From assembly GCA_964429235.1 (NCBI GenBank), contig CAYSAQ010000018.1, positions 1 through 29,295 on the forward strand: a stretch of 29,295 nucleotides of DNA, read 5' to 3'. The DNA is from CAYSAQ01 sp964429235 (GTDB lineage: Bacteria > Margulisbacteria > Riflemargulisbacteria > GWF2-35-9 > DYQY01). The position numbers and the translations under genes were made by a program. The notes under the pieces were generated by a model. It had not been told where the DNA came from and searched no databases. It saw only the letters and a list, made by a program, of their open reading frames with translations. Positions 1 to 7,473 of this stretch are shown here, in pieces; position 1 is the stretch's first letter, and each line of letters starts with the position of its first letter.

Positions 1-64
1 AATAAGGCTCCCTCGATGAGGGAGCTGGATAACATTGAATACTTGAAATGTTATTCTGAGGGAG
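1..64 (-). terminator. Nested hairpins downstream of thiL, probable terminator
   Basis: Reading the minus strand after the thiL stop there are two hairpins. The first has arms ATAACATT and AATGTTAT around a 10-nt loop. The second is a strong stem, GCTCCCTC-ATC-GAGGGAGC (7-25), followed by CTTATT. The T run is imperfect, so termination is likely but not certain. The 9-mer GAGGGAGCT occurs twice within these 64 bases, and GAGGGAGCT occurs again near 25773, so this may be a repeat unit that doubles as a terminator. Confidence 0.5.
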
Positions 65-1033
65 CTAAAGATTTATATTGTCTGAAAAGTGATCAAAGCC
101 TTTTGGCAAAACTACTTCTTCACCATCTTTAAAATAGACGTACTTCTTTTCTCTAATAATGCGCCCTATTACAGTTACTCCAACATCAGTGTGTGGATGA
201 TAACTATCTAGTAACTTCTGAAGATTCTCTGGAGCTACAGTAAACATAAGCTCATAATCTTCCCCACCTCTAAGCTGAGCATCAAGAACATCGATAGAAA
301 CAATAGATGCTAATTCTTTTACTTGGCTTCTTGTTGGGATAGCGCCAGCATTAATAATTACTCCAACTTTACTCTCAACAGCTAAGTGTCTAGCTTCTGA
401 AGCGATACCATCACTGATATCAATCATTGATGTAGCATACTTTGCTATAATACTAGATTCTTTTACTCTAGCTCTTGGATGAGCAAGCCTATCCTTAAGG
501 GCATCAGGAATACTCTTTTTTTTATTAAGAACCATTCTTGCAACACAAGCATCGCCAATAGTACCCGTCACTACTACTAAATCATCTACATTAGCACCGT
601 TTCTATATACTGGCTTATCACACTCGCCTTGAACTCCAATTGTAATTGATAATGTTTTGCCATGTGTAACATTGCCACCCATAAGTGTAAGTCCGTAATC
701 AGCACATTTAGTCCTTATGCCTGCGTATAGTAACTTAAGCCAATCAGGCTTTGTTTTGTCATCAATAATAAGAGAAACATACAAAAATGTTGGTTTGGCA
801 CCCATGGCCGCAATATCGCTTACATTTGTTTCTACAGCTCTCATGCCAATCTCTTCAGCACTAAACCAATCCTTTAAAAAGTGATCACCTTCTACTAATG
901 AATCGGTGGTGAAAACTCTAAAAGAATCTTCCTCTTTCCATACAGCACAATCGTCACCTATTCCTCGAACAACATTATTATGTCTTATTGGGAATCCATC
1001 AGTAATATAGTCGATTAATTCTATCTCATTCAA
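65..1033 (-). CDS. thiL: Thiamine-monophosphate kinase ThiL
   Basis: The 322-residue product phosphorylates thiamine monophosphate with ATP to thiamine diphosphate, the last step of cofactor synthesis, in the cytoplasm. It has the family signature GIGDDCAV at residues 24-31, TTDSLVEGDHF soon after, NVSDIAAMGA, and MGGNVTHG before an AIRS/PurM-like C-terminal half with DISDG and GGEDYEL. The length is normal for ThiL. The start codon is TTG: no in-frame ATG lies near, and the stretch GAAGGGAG sits 6 nt before it. That Shine-Dalgarno belongs to the hairpin repeat at 1040-1082. thiC lies directly upstream on the same strand, so the two may be cotranscribed, although the repeat separates them. 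Confidence 0.93.
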   Translation of the reverse strand: MNEIELIDYITDGFPIRHNNVVRGIGDDCAVWKEEDSFRVFTTDSLVEGDHFLKDWFSAEEIGMRAVETNVSDIAAMGAKPTFLYVSLIIDDKTKPDWLKLLYAGIRTKCADYGLTLMGGNVTHGKTLSITIGVQGECDKPVYRNGANVDDLVVVTGTIGDACVARMVLNKKKSIPDALKDRLAHPRARVKESSIIAKYATSMIDISDGIASEARHLAVESKVGVIINAGAIPTRSQVKELASIVSIDVLDAQLRGGEDYELMFTVAPENLQKLLDSYHPHTDVGVTVIGRIIREKKYVYFKDGEEVVLPKGFDHFSDNINL

Positions 1034-1039
1034 GGTAAA

Positions 1040-1082
1040 CTCCCTTCGTCCTTACGGACTCTTCCCTCTTTGATAAAGAGGG
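1040..1082 (-). repeat. Double-hairpin repeat (family A), copy 1, carrying the thiL Shine-Dalgarno
   Basis: Read on the minus strand it holds a large stem CCCTCTTT-ATC-AAAGAGGG (1064-1082), then a small stem GTCC-GTAA-GGAC (1049-1060), then GAAGGGAG 6 nt before the TTG start of thiL. The order and spacing match the copies at 2334-2387, 25720-25764 and 28876-28927, while the stem sequences differ and remain paired. Confidence 0.75.
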
Positions 1083-1107
1083 CTCATTAGGATAAAAACA
1101 ATTTTAT

Positions 1108-2328
1108 CTATTTGAGTGCACAAAACTCGCCACACATTGTACATGTCTCATAACCATCAGGTCGTTTGCTAAAATACTCATCAAACTTCTTTTGATCTAA
1201 GCAATGTTCTCTTTGAGTCTTCCAATCAATCTTTGCACGTGCAGCAGACATAGCTCTATCACGATCTAAATCTTTTCCTCTAGTAAGGTCAGCAGCATGT
1301 GCTGCAATCTTATACGCCATAATACCTTCGCGTACATCATCTAAATCTGGTAACGCTAAGTGCTCAGCAGGAGTGACATAACAAAGGAAGTCTGCACCGC
1401 AATAAGCAGCCATTGTTGCGCCTATTGCTGAAGTAATATGATCATATCCAGGAGCTATATCAGTAACCAATGGACCTAGAACGTAGAAAGGAGCTCCATG
1501 ACAATATTCTTTCTGCAAATCTATATTCAATTTAATCTTATGAAATGGGATATGCCCAGGTCCTTCAACCATAGACTGAACACCAGCTTCTCTACATCTC
1601 AACACAAGCTCACCTAAGTTCTTTAACTCTTCTAACTGTGCTTCATCAGTCTCATCAATGATAGTAGCTGGTCGCATGCCATCACCTAATGAAATAGTCA
1701 TATTATACTTTTTGCAAACTTCTAATACTTTATCAAAGTTATCATACAAGAAGTTCTCTTTATCCCATTTCTCCATCCACTTCATCATAAGCGAACCACC
1801 ACGGCTAGTTACCTTAATTAATCTGTCTTTTGTAAGCTCTAGATGCTTTCTTAGAAGTCCAGCATGAATAACTACAAAATCAACTCCATCTTGTCCACTC
1901 TCTTCTAGATACTTCATGAAATAATCAAACAAGTTCTCTGGACAATCATTATTCTCGAAGAATGCACCATATAAAGGAACTGTTCCCACAGGAATATAAG
2001 TATTATTAATAATTTCTTGTCGGAGACTTCTAATATCATTACCTAAAGACAAATCCATTATGCAATGAACACCAGTCTCCTCGCATAACCTAACCTTCTC
2101 CATCTCTTTGGTTAAATCAGATGTTTTTGGCGAAATACCAATATTTGCATTAATCTTTACTCTTAATCCTTTTCCTACAGCCACTGGCTTAACATTCTTA
2201 TGGTTAGGATTACCAAGAATTACTCCTTCGCCAGAACTAACTAAATCCTTTAAATAATCCTCAGAAATCCCCTCTTCTTCTGCAAGCTGTTTGTATACCT
2301 CATCAGGTATTATATTACTATTTATCAT
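1108..2328 (-). CDS. thiC: Phosphomethylpyrimidine synthase ThiC (short form)
   Basis: This radical-SAM enzyme rearranges aminoimidazole ribonucleotide to hydroxymethylpyrimidine phosphate for thiamine. The 406-residue protein is the short form without the long N-terminal extension of enterobacterial ThiC. Conserved blocks include GTVPLYGA, VIHAGL, SRGGSLM, SLGDGMRP, EGPGHIP, LGPLVTDIAPGYDHI and CYVTPAEHL. The C-terminal CTMCGEFC (Cys396, Cys399, Cys403) would bind the 4Fe-4S cluster, with spacing CX2CX3C. The start is ATG with AAGGG 7 nt upstream, contributed by the hairpin repeat that precedes it. No thi-box (TPP riboswitch) can be seen between this gene and the next one upstream. Confidence 0.95.
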   Translation of the reverse strand: MINSNIIPDEVYKQLAEEEGISEDYLKDLVSSGEGVILGNPNHKNVKPVAVGKGLRVKINANIGISPKTSDLTKEMEKVRLCEETGVHCIMDLSLGNDIRSLRQEIINNTYIPVGTVPLYGAFFENNDCPENLFDYFMKYLEESGQDGVDFVVIHAGLLRKHLELTKDRLIKVTSRGGSLMMKWMEKWDKENFLYDNFDKVLEVCKKYNMTISLGDGMRPATIIDETDEAQLEELKNLGELVLRCREAGVQSMVEGPGHIPFHKIKLNIDLQKEYCHGAPFYVLGPLVTDIAPGYDHITSAIGATMAAYCGADFLCYVTPAEHLALPDLDDVREGIMAYKIAAHAADLTRGKDLDRDRAMSAARAKIDWKTQREHCLDQKKFDEYFSKRPDGYETCTMCGEFCALK

Positions 2329-2333
2329 TTATG

Positions 2334-2387
2334 CACCCTTCCGTCTGCGCCTAAGTCGCATCCACCTTCCCTTATAAAGGGAAGGAT
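2334..2387 (-). repeat. Double-hairpin repeat (family A), copy 2, carrying the thiC Shine-Dalgarno
   Basis: On the minus strand: ATCCTTCCCTT-TAT-AAGGGAAGG large stem (2365-2385), a small stem with arms TGCG and CGCA, then GGAAGGGTG ending 5 nt before the thiC ATG. The remaining spacer (2388-2450) is AT-rich and shows no gene. Confidence 0.8.
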
Positions 2388-2450
2388 AAATATCTTTAAT
2401 TTCGTTCATTATAGCAACATAGGATAAGTTTATCTATTGTTGATTATAAG

Positions 2451-3392
2451 CTACTTAGAAAACCCTGAAGTACTTTCAACTATATAAATAGGTCTTCCCT
2501 TTACCTCATCATATATTCTATAAATATATTGCCCTATCATCCCTAAAGAAAATAATTGTAAGCCAGAAAAGAATATTAAAGATATAAACAAAGAAGTCCA
2601 ACCCCTCACATCTGAGAAGCTCCCAGTCAACCTAAAATACAAATAAATAAATGCCATAACAACACTAATAAAGGAGATAAAAATCCCAATATGTGAAACA
2701 TAGATCAACGGCTTATAGGAAAAAGAAAACACAGCGTTGAAAGCAAGCTTAAAATAAGATTTAAAGCTATACCCAGACTTACCATCTAAACGCAAACCTC
2801 TCTCATATTCGATACCAGACTGTTTGAATCCAACCCAAGACCTTAACCCTCGAACATACCTATTTCTTTCAGGCATTTTATTTAAACTTTCCACAACTCT
2901 TTTTGTCATAAGACAAAAATCCCCACTATCATAAGGCACATTGATATTTGCAAGAAATCCAAAAACTCTATAAAACATTAAGTACAAAACTTTGTGAAAA
3001 AATGATCTCTTTCTCTTTTTTCTTATAGCATATACAACATCATTACCTTCTTCAGCCTTAGCCACCAAATTGATTATGACTGAGGGAGGATCCTCTAAAT
3101 CATCATCCATGATGACAACATAATCACCATAAGCGTACTCTAATCCTGCAGTAACCGCAGTCTGATGTCCAAAATTCCTTGAGAAATTCACATACTTCAA
3201 TATGCTATTTTTCTTTGAATACTCAGCAATCAACTCAAGTGATGTATCAGTACAACCATCTATTACTGCTATTATCTCGCATTCATAGTCGTTGAGTGAT
3301 TTAAAAACATCTACTAATTGATCAAAAAGAACAGGGAAAATCGTTGCTGAATTATATATTGGTATTACTACTGATATTACTTTTTTACTCAT
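2451..3392 (-). CDS. GtrB/DPM1-like polyprenyl-phosphate glycosyltransferase (GT2, membrane-anchored)
   Basis: The predicted role is transfer of a sugar from a nucleotide donor to a polyprenyl phosphate on the inner face of the membrane. The N-terminal GT2 domain has ISVVIPIYN, a VIDGCTD motif near residue 45 and the metal-binding DDDLEDPP near residue 97. Two C-terminal membrane helices (about 231-254 and 268-290) match the GtrB/ArnC arrangement. An ATG also exists at 3395, but the Shine-Dalgarno AGAGG sits 7 nt before the ATG at 3392 and only 4 nt before the other, so I prefer 3392. It is the last gene of a five-gene operon and lies directly after the DUF2079 gene, its likely partner that would use the lipid-linked sugar outside. 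The sugar is unknown. Confidence 0.88.
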   Translation of the reverse strand: MSKKVISVVIPIYNSATIFPVLFDQLVDVFKSLNDYECEIIAVIDGCTDTSLELIAEYSKKNSILKYVNFSRNFGHQTAVTAGLEYAYGDYVVIMDDDLEDPPSVIINLVAKAEEGNDVVYAIRKKRKRSFFHKVLYLMFYRVFGFLANINVPYDSGDFCLMTKRVVESLNKMPERNRYVRGLRSWVGFKQSGIEYERGLRLDGKSGYSFKSYFKLAFNAVFSFSYKPLIYVSHIGIFISFISVVMAFIYLYFRLTGSFSDVRGWTSLFISLIFFSGLQLFSLGMIGQYIYRIYDEVKGRPIYIVESTSGFSK

Positions 3393-3404
3393 CATTCCAC
3401 CTCT

Positions 3405-4694
3405 TTATTTATTATATTTAAATAACCAAATATTGCTATCATTTACCATAGTATAATCCTCGTTTTCCATATATGAGCTTAAAATACTATTATTCTTATC
3501 TATATCTGACTGTCTTCTTACATCACCTAACAATAATTTACCAAAAACAAAGAAAAAATCTTTTTTAATTAAAAGAGAAGCTTCTCCTTCTTCTAAATAA
3601 TGATACTTCTTAATAACTACATACTCAACATTATCCGGTGCCTCGCCTAATCTATATAATTCTTTTCTATACTGCAAATGACCTTGAATGTGTGTGTCAG
3701 CAGCAACAGAAGACTCTATAGGGATTAACGTTAAAATACTATAATGCGACGTTAAGTTTTTAGGAGGAACAAAACTTCTAATCTCAAATAGTAATATATA
3801 TATAATATTTAAAACAATAAAGAAAGCGATACATCCCTTTAGCAAAAACCTCCATTTGCTCTTAACTAACTTCTTTTTTAACTTTATATATCCAAAAATT
3901 GCGGAATAAAAAACAATGGGTATAAAAACTATTGAATAATGGGCTGTAATATTCACAAAATCTAAATCTGCAGACAACAAATTCTGAAGCAACGGACCTG
4001 CCGCTAATAGGATTGTTCCTGAAAACAAAGAAAGAAACCCTAATGGAGCAAATAATAGAATCAAGTAAGCAATATCCGAAGCTGAAAAAATATTTTTTAT
4101 AATCAGAATAGGATTTGTTAATAGAGTTACAATCTTACCGATAAGACCTTCACCTAAATATCCGTAATATTGATTTGCAAATACTGCAGTTTTCACAAAA
4201 CCAGAACCAGTCATGCTTGCTATCCATGGCATAACAAAACCCATAATCAACAATGATGCTATGGCTCCATACAAAGCAACAATAAAACCTTGAACATACT
4301 TCTTCTTTATTAAGAATAAATAAAGACCAACTGAACACAATAGAACTATGCCAGTCTCTTTAAATAAAGGGAATATTAAAATTAAGAGATAAGTATACTT
4401 GTACTTGTTCTTCTCTATGAGATAGATAATCCATGATAAAGCAGCAGCTTGCCATAAATCACCATGAAAATCATGTGAAAATAGCCTAAAAGGTAGATAG
4501 AAGAATAATAAAAGAGAAGAATAAAAAACAGCCTTTTCTCCAAGCTTTTCTTTAACAAGTATAAGAATCGGTAAGATCATAGAACATGCTAAGAGTGCTT
4601 GTGCAATAAACAACCAAACAGGGGTAATAATAATTTTATAAAAAGGCACAAAAATCAGAAGCCATGGATAAAAATGATCAGCTAAAAAAGACAT
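3405..4694 (-). CDS. DUF2079-family membrane protein (GT-C-like), in-frame portion of a split gene
   Basis: This is a hydrophobic protein with many membrane helices and an HFYPWLL motif followed by FSHDFHGDLWQAAALSW and FKETG, all typical of DUF2079. The family is thought to be GT-C-like and to use polyprenyl-phosphate sugars; this is inference. The ATG at 4694 has no Shine-Dalgarno and falls inside the domain. The same reading frame extends upstream through YFFDHSVWSFINGNG, which matches the missing N-terminus, but this part is cut off from the ATG at 4882 by a frameshift in a (TA)6 tract. The gene may therefore be inactive, phase-variable or affected by a sequencing error. A full-length paralog is at 17241-18686. 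Confidence 0.8.
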   Translation of the reverse strand: MSFLADHFYPWLLIFVPFYKIIITPVWLFIAQALLACSMILPILILVKEKLGEKAVFYSSLLLFFYLPFRLFSHDFHGDLWQAAALSWIIYLIEKNKYKYTYLLILIFPLFKETGIVLLCSVGLYLFLIKKKYVQGFIVALYGAIASLLIMGFVMPWIASMTGSGFVKTAVFANQYYGYLGEGLIGKIVTLLTNPILIIKNIFSASDIAYLILLFAPLGFLSLFSGTILLAAGPLLQNLLSADLDFVNITAHYSIVFIPIVFYSAIFGYIKLKKKLVKSKWRFLLKGCIAFFIVLNIIYILLFEIRSFVPPKNLTSHYSILTLIPIESSVAADTHIQGHLQYRKELYRLGEAPDNVEYVVIKKYHYLEEGEASLLIKKDFFFVFGKLLLGDVRRQSDIDKNNSILSSYMENEDYTMVNDSNIWLFKYNK

Positions 4695-4882
4695 GTTAAA
4701 AAAATGCAGAAAGAACCCATTACCGTTAATAAAACTCCATACGCTGTGGTCAAAAAAGTAAAAATCATGAAAAGAAGTTTTAAAAAAAAGAAAGGAAAAT
4801 AATCTAGCTGTTAATATATATATATAAAGAAAAAGGATAAAATATAAAAGATCTTTTTGTTAGACTTTATATATTCTTTCAT
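4695..4882 (-). pseudogene. Out-of-frame 5' part of the DUF2079 gene
   Basis: An ATG at 4882 lies 4 nt after the stop of the upstream SDR gene, the tight coupling seen elsewhere in this operon. Its frame reads MKEYIKSNKKIFYILSFFF, runs through the TA tract and stops at TAG about 25 codons in. Removing one TA unit joins it to a frame reading LTARLFSFLFFKTSFHDF and on into the DUF2079 protein at 3405-4694. The joined N-terminus aligns with that of the paralog at 17241-18686 (RKVFWVLYVSIILL, FASD/FDH region, then HF-P). Confidence 0.75.
4815..4826. repeat. (TA)6 dinucleotide tract at the DUF2079 frameshift
   Basis: Six uninterrupted TA units lie within the 5' coding region of the DUF2079 gene. 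Five units (or nine) would restore the open frame from the ATG at 4882; six do not. Short tandem repeats of this kind slip during replication. Confidence 0.85.
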
Positions 4883-4886
4883 AACT

Positions 4887-5816
4887 TTATCTATTCGTTT
4901 CTATATCGTCGAAAATGCCTTTAACAGTGTCCTTGTCTGTTGATAAACCATAGGTCTTACAATTAACCGTATTATATTTAAAAAACTTATAGCTGAAACA
5001 AAACTTATCCCATGAACTCATTTTAACTAAATTTAGCTTTATAATTAAATTTATGAACCAAGATGGAATCTTAAACTTCAATATAGCTTTCTGATTGTAA
5101 TACTCAGTAGCCTGCTTAATAAAATCTTTTAAAGAAATGTAATCATTTCCCAATACTAAATCATTTTCATTCTCAACATTTTTCATTATATGTATTACGC
5201 ATTTCGCAATATCCTCTGAGTGCATAAAATGAAACCCAAAATCTATATAGATTCTCTTCAGCCACTTTAATTGTTTATGAAAATTAAGGAGTCCCTTACT
5301 AATATGGGAATATGGTCTGTCCTGAGCTCCACCAATTACAACGGTGGGATAAACCCTTATTATTTTATCGGATAATGGGTGATTCTTAGTAATATGATAA
5401 ATATCATATTTGCATTTGATATATCCGGTTCCGTCTGTACTCGCTTCTTCTAGCAAAGCATTCTCATGCCCTAAAATACTTGCAGTCTCAAATTGAATAA
5501 ACTTTTTAAATTTAAATTTATCAACAAAAGATAACATCTTAGATACACCATTTACATTTGACTGTTTTGCTCCACCCCAGCTTGTAGCAATATTGATAAT
5601 ATAATCAGCCTTTGCAATATCTTTTGACGCTAACTCTATAAAAGCCATATCACCTTTTACTATCTCTACATTCTTAGCATTTATAACATTTGGTAATAAT
5701 CTGTCTGGATTTCGAACTAATAAAAACAAATGATATTTATTATTATTAATTAATTGCTCTGAAATATAGGAACCAATACAACCTGTTGCGCCTGTAATAA
5801 AAATATTTTTCACCAT
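4887..5816 (-). CDS. NAD(P)-dependent sugar epimerase/dehydratase (extended SDR)
   Basis: This is a Rossmann-fold short-chain dehydrogenase acting on a nucleotide-sugar or related substrate that cannot be named. GATGCIG at residues 9-15 binds NAD(P), and YIKCK supplies the YxxxK catalytic pair. A TTG codon at 5837 would give seven more residues, but the ATG at 5816 overlaps the stop of the upstream GT9 gene (ATGGTGA), places the Rossmann motif at the usual distance from the N-terminus and has GGA 7 nt upstream. It stands second or third in a chain of overlapping envelope-sugar genes. Confidence 0.85.
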   Translation of the reverse strand: MVKNIFITGATGCIGSYISEQLINNNKYHLFLLVRNPDRLLPNVINAKNVEIVKGDMAFIELASKDIAKADYIINIATSWGGAKQSNVNGVSKMLSFVDKFKFKKFIQFETASILGHENALLEEASTDGTGYIKCKYDIYHITKNHPLSDKIIRVYPTVVIGGAQDRPYSHISKGLLNFHKQLKWLKRIYIDFGFHFMHSEDIAKCVIHIMKNVENENDLVLGNDYISLKDFIKQATEYYNQKAILKFKIPSWFINLIIKLNLVKMSSWDKFCFSYKFFKYNTVNCKTYGLSTDKDTVKGIFDDIETNR

Positions 5817-6670
5817 AGCTTTATCCAATTCCACCAACCTGGTTTTCTTTTAGTATTTAATTTATTAAAAAAAACTGAATCAAAATCTTTTTTTAACCAA
5901 TTATTAAAATCATTATACCAATTACCTTTAAAGCTGAACACACAGCCTTTTCCTGGAGACTTGCTCTTTGGATATAAGCTATCTTTCCAAAAAACAAACA
6001 TTGGCACATTATAAGCACCAGCAACATGATACATACCGGTATCATTACCTATAACGAACTTTGCTCCTGCTATTAACCCTAAACTTCTATCTATATCATT
6101 AAGCTCAACAAAAGGATTATCAACCCAATCTTTCATATAATTAATATAGCGATCATAATCTACACTTGCGCCAATAAAGACTAGCTGATACTTACTATTA
6201 AGTTCTGATAAAAAAAACTTATATATATCATCTCCAGGGTCTTTTTTATCAAGCCATCCACTACCAGGCGCATGCCCGCGAACAACAACAACATAATCGT
6301 TCTCTCTATATTCTTTTGGCGTCTTCTTTTTATCAACATACGTATGTGGAATAATTACATTTTTTTTACTAATCTTTAGCTTTTTTAATACCTTTATAAA
6401 AATATATCTATAATCTGGAATAATTGCATTTACTAGATTGGACTGAAAAAGACAATCTATCCCTTCAGCTTGTTCTTTAGTAATTATCTCTATAAAATCA
6501 CAATTCAAATACATATTTTCGACAACTTTGTCATGAAAAAGAACTTTAATCTTTATTTTATAGTAATCAGCAAGAAATTTAATTGTAGGAGTACAATTTA
6601 TAAAATTCCCAATTGCATACCCTTCCGATTGATGCACATAATAATTATCTAACACTATTATTCCAATCAT
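5810..6670 (-). CDS. GT9 family (heptosyltransferase-like) glycosyltransferase
   Basis: This predicted cytoplasmic GT-B enzyme would add a heptose or similar sugar to an LPS core or related glycan. The C-terminal half has IGNDTGMYHVAGAYNVP (about residues 207-223), which corresponds to the GT9 donor-site motif, preceded by VVVVRGHAPGSGW and YQLVFIGAS. At 286 residues it is shorter than typical WaaC/WaaF, and its N-terminal half is compact. The ATG start overlaps the end of the upstream GT8-like gene by 26 nt, and the end overlaps the SDR start. The acceptor and donor cannot be deduced. Confidence 0.82.
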   Translation of the reverse strand: MIGIIVLDNYYVHQSEGYAIGNFINCTPTIKFLADYYKIKIKVLFHDKVVENMYLNCDFIEIITKEQAEGIDCLFQSNLVNAIIPDYRYIFIKVLKKLKISKKNVIIPHTYVDKKKTPKEYRENDYVVVVRGHAPGSGWLDKKDPGDDIYKFFLSELNSKYQLVFIGASVDYDRYINYMKDWVDNPFVELNDIDRSLGLIAGAKFVIGNDTGMYHVAGAYNVPMFVFWKDSLYPKSKSPGKGCVFSFKGNWYNDFNNWLKKDFDSVFFNKLNTKRKPGWWNWIKLW

Positions 6671-7409
6671 CCATGATTATAGGATAATCTCTTGTCATAA
6701 ATTTAGCTCTTTTAATTGCATCTCCAGCATAATGAATAATAAAAGAATTCTTAACTTTATCCTTAAACAAACTTCCTAATTTTAAATTTGTAAAATTAAT
6801 TTCATCAAACATAAACATATGGTTCCACCGATAGTCTAATGATTGTATTTTATAATTAAGATCTTTCACTTTCCAATTTATAATATTCTGTTCTCTTACT
6901 CCATAATCAAATTGTTCGTTTTTAATATGCGACAATATTTTCTTATCCAAAAAATTGGCTTTATTATGCTGTTGAGACATAACCATCATCCCAGCATTAA
7001 AATAACCATTTTCCCAACCAATATTACCAAAAGACTTTTGAGCCATTTTAATCTCATGTAATCTTCTTTTTTTTCTAGAACCTACATCTTCGTATACAAC
7101 ACCAATTGAATCTTCTGAGACAACATCGAATATATTAGGAGCAAAAGACGTTATCATCATATCGGTATCAACCTTAAGCAAACGATCATATTTCCCATTT
7201 AAAAAATCATATGATTGGAACTTTTCAAGAATAAGATATTGATATTTTGCATTACCTGTAAGATTATATTTAAGTTGATCTAGAACAATTAAATCTAAGT
7301 CAAATTTTTCACAATAAAGCTCAAATGTTTTAATCGCGAATTGTGTTTCAGGAGGCATTTTATCCTTATCAGGATAAATATTTACACAAAATAAAGCATT
7401 TTTTTTCAT
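6645..7409 (-). CDS. GT8-like nucleotide-sugar transferase (paralog of 20970-21737)
   Basis: The 254-residue protein has a DxD metal site (VDTD, residues 80-83), EDVG and GYFNAGMMVMS, and a C-terminal IIHYAG. These match GT-A-fold GT8-type retaining transferases of LPS synthesis. It aligns along its length with the protein at 20970-21737: the start MxKNALF, IYP, LEKFQ.YD, YDRL.KVD.D, FNHMFMFDE or its equivalent, and IIHYAG are all shared. It is the first gene of the five-gene minus-strand operon. Its ATG lies 6 nt after an extended -10 box, so the mRNA may have no leader. The donor sugar is unknown. Confidence 0.82.
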   Translation of the reverse strand: MKKNALFCVNIYPDKDKMPPETQFAIKTFELYCEKFDLDLIVLDQLKYNLTGNAKYQYLILEKFQSYDFLNGKYDRLLKVDTDMMITSFAPNIFDVVSEDSIGVVYEDVGSRKKRRLHEIKMAQKSFGNIGWENGYFNAGMMVMSQQHNKANFLDKKILSHIKNEQFDYGVREQNIINWKVKDLNYKIQSLDYRWNHMFMFDEINFTNLKLGSLFKDKVKNSFIIHYAGDAIKRAKFMTRDYPIIMDDWNNSVR

Positions 7410-7424
7410 ATTTAAATAATATCA
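7410..7424 (-). promoter_or_regulatory. Extended -10 promoter for a leaderless transcript (GT8-like operon)
   Basis: On the minus strand the sequence is TGATATTAT (TG-A-TATTAT) followed by six bases and the ATG at 7409. No Shine-Dalgarno fits between. The arrangement mirrors the promoter of the divergent gene at 7474, only 64 bp away. Confidence 0.6.
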
Positions 7425-7458
7425 TTTATAAGAATCTACAGCTACAAAAAAAAATTAC

Positions 7459-7473
7459 TGATATAATATTCCT
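7459..7473 (+). promoter_or_regulatory. Extended -10 promoter for a leaderless transcript (GT4-like gene)
   Basis: TGATATAAT at 7459-7467 is a consensus extended -10 box. The ATG follows after only six bases (ATTCCT), where transcription would be expected to begin. No -35 of note and no Shine-Dalgarno are present. Confidence 0.65.

Noticed and set aside
5817..5837. TTG start giving seven extra residues to the SDR protein
   Set aside because: The ATG at 5816 has better coupling to the upstream stop and places the Rossmann motif correctly.
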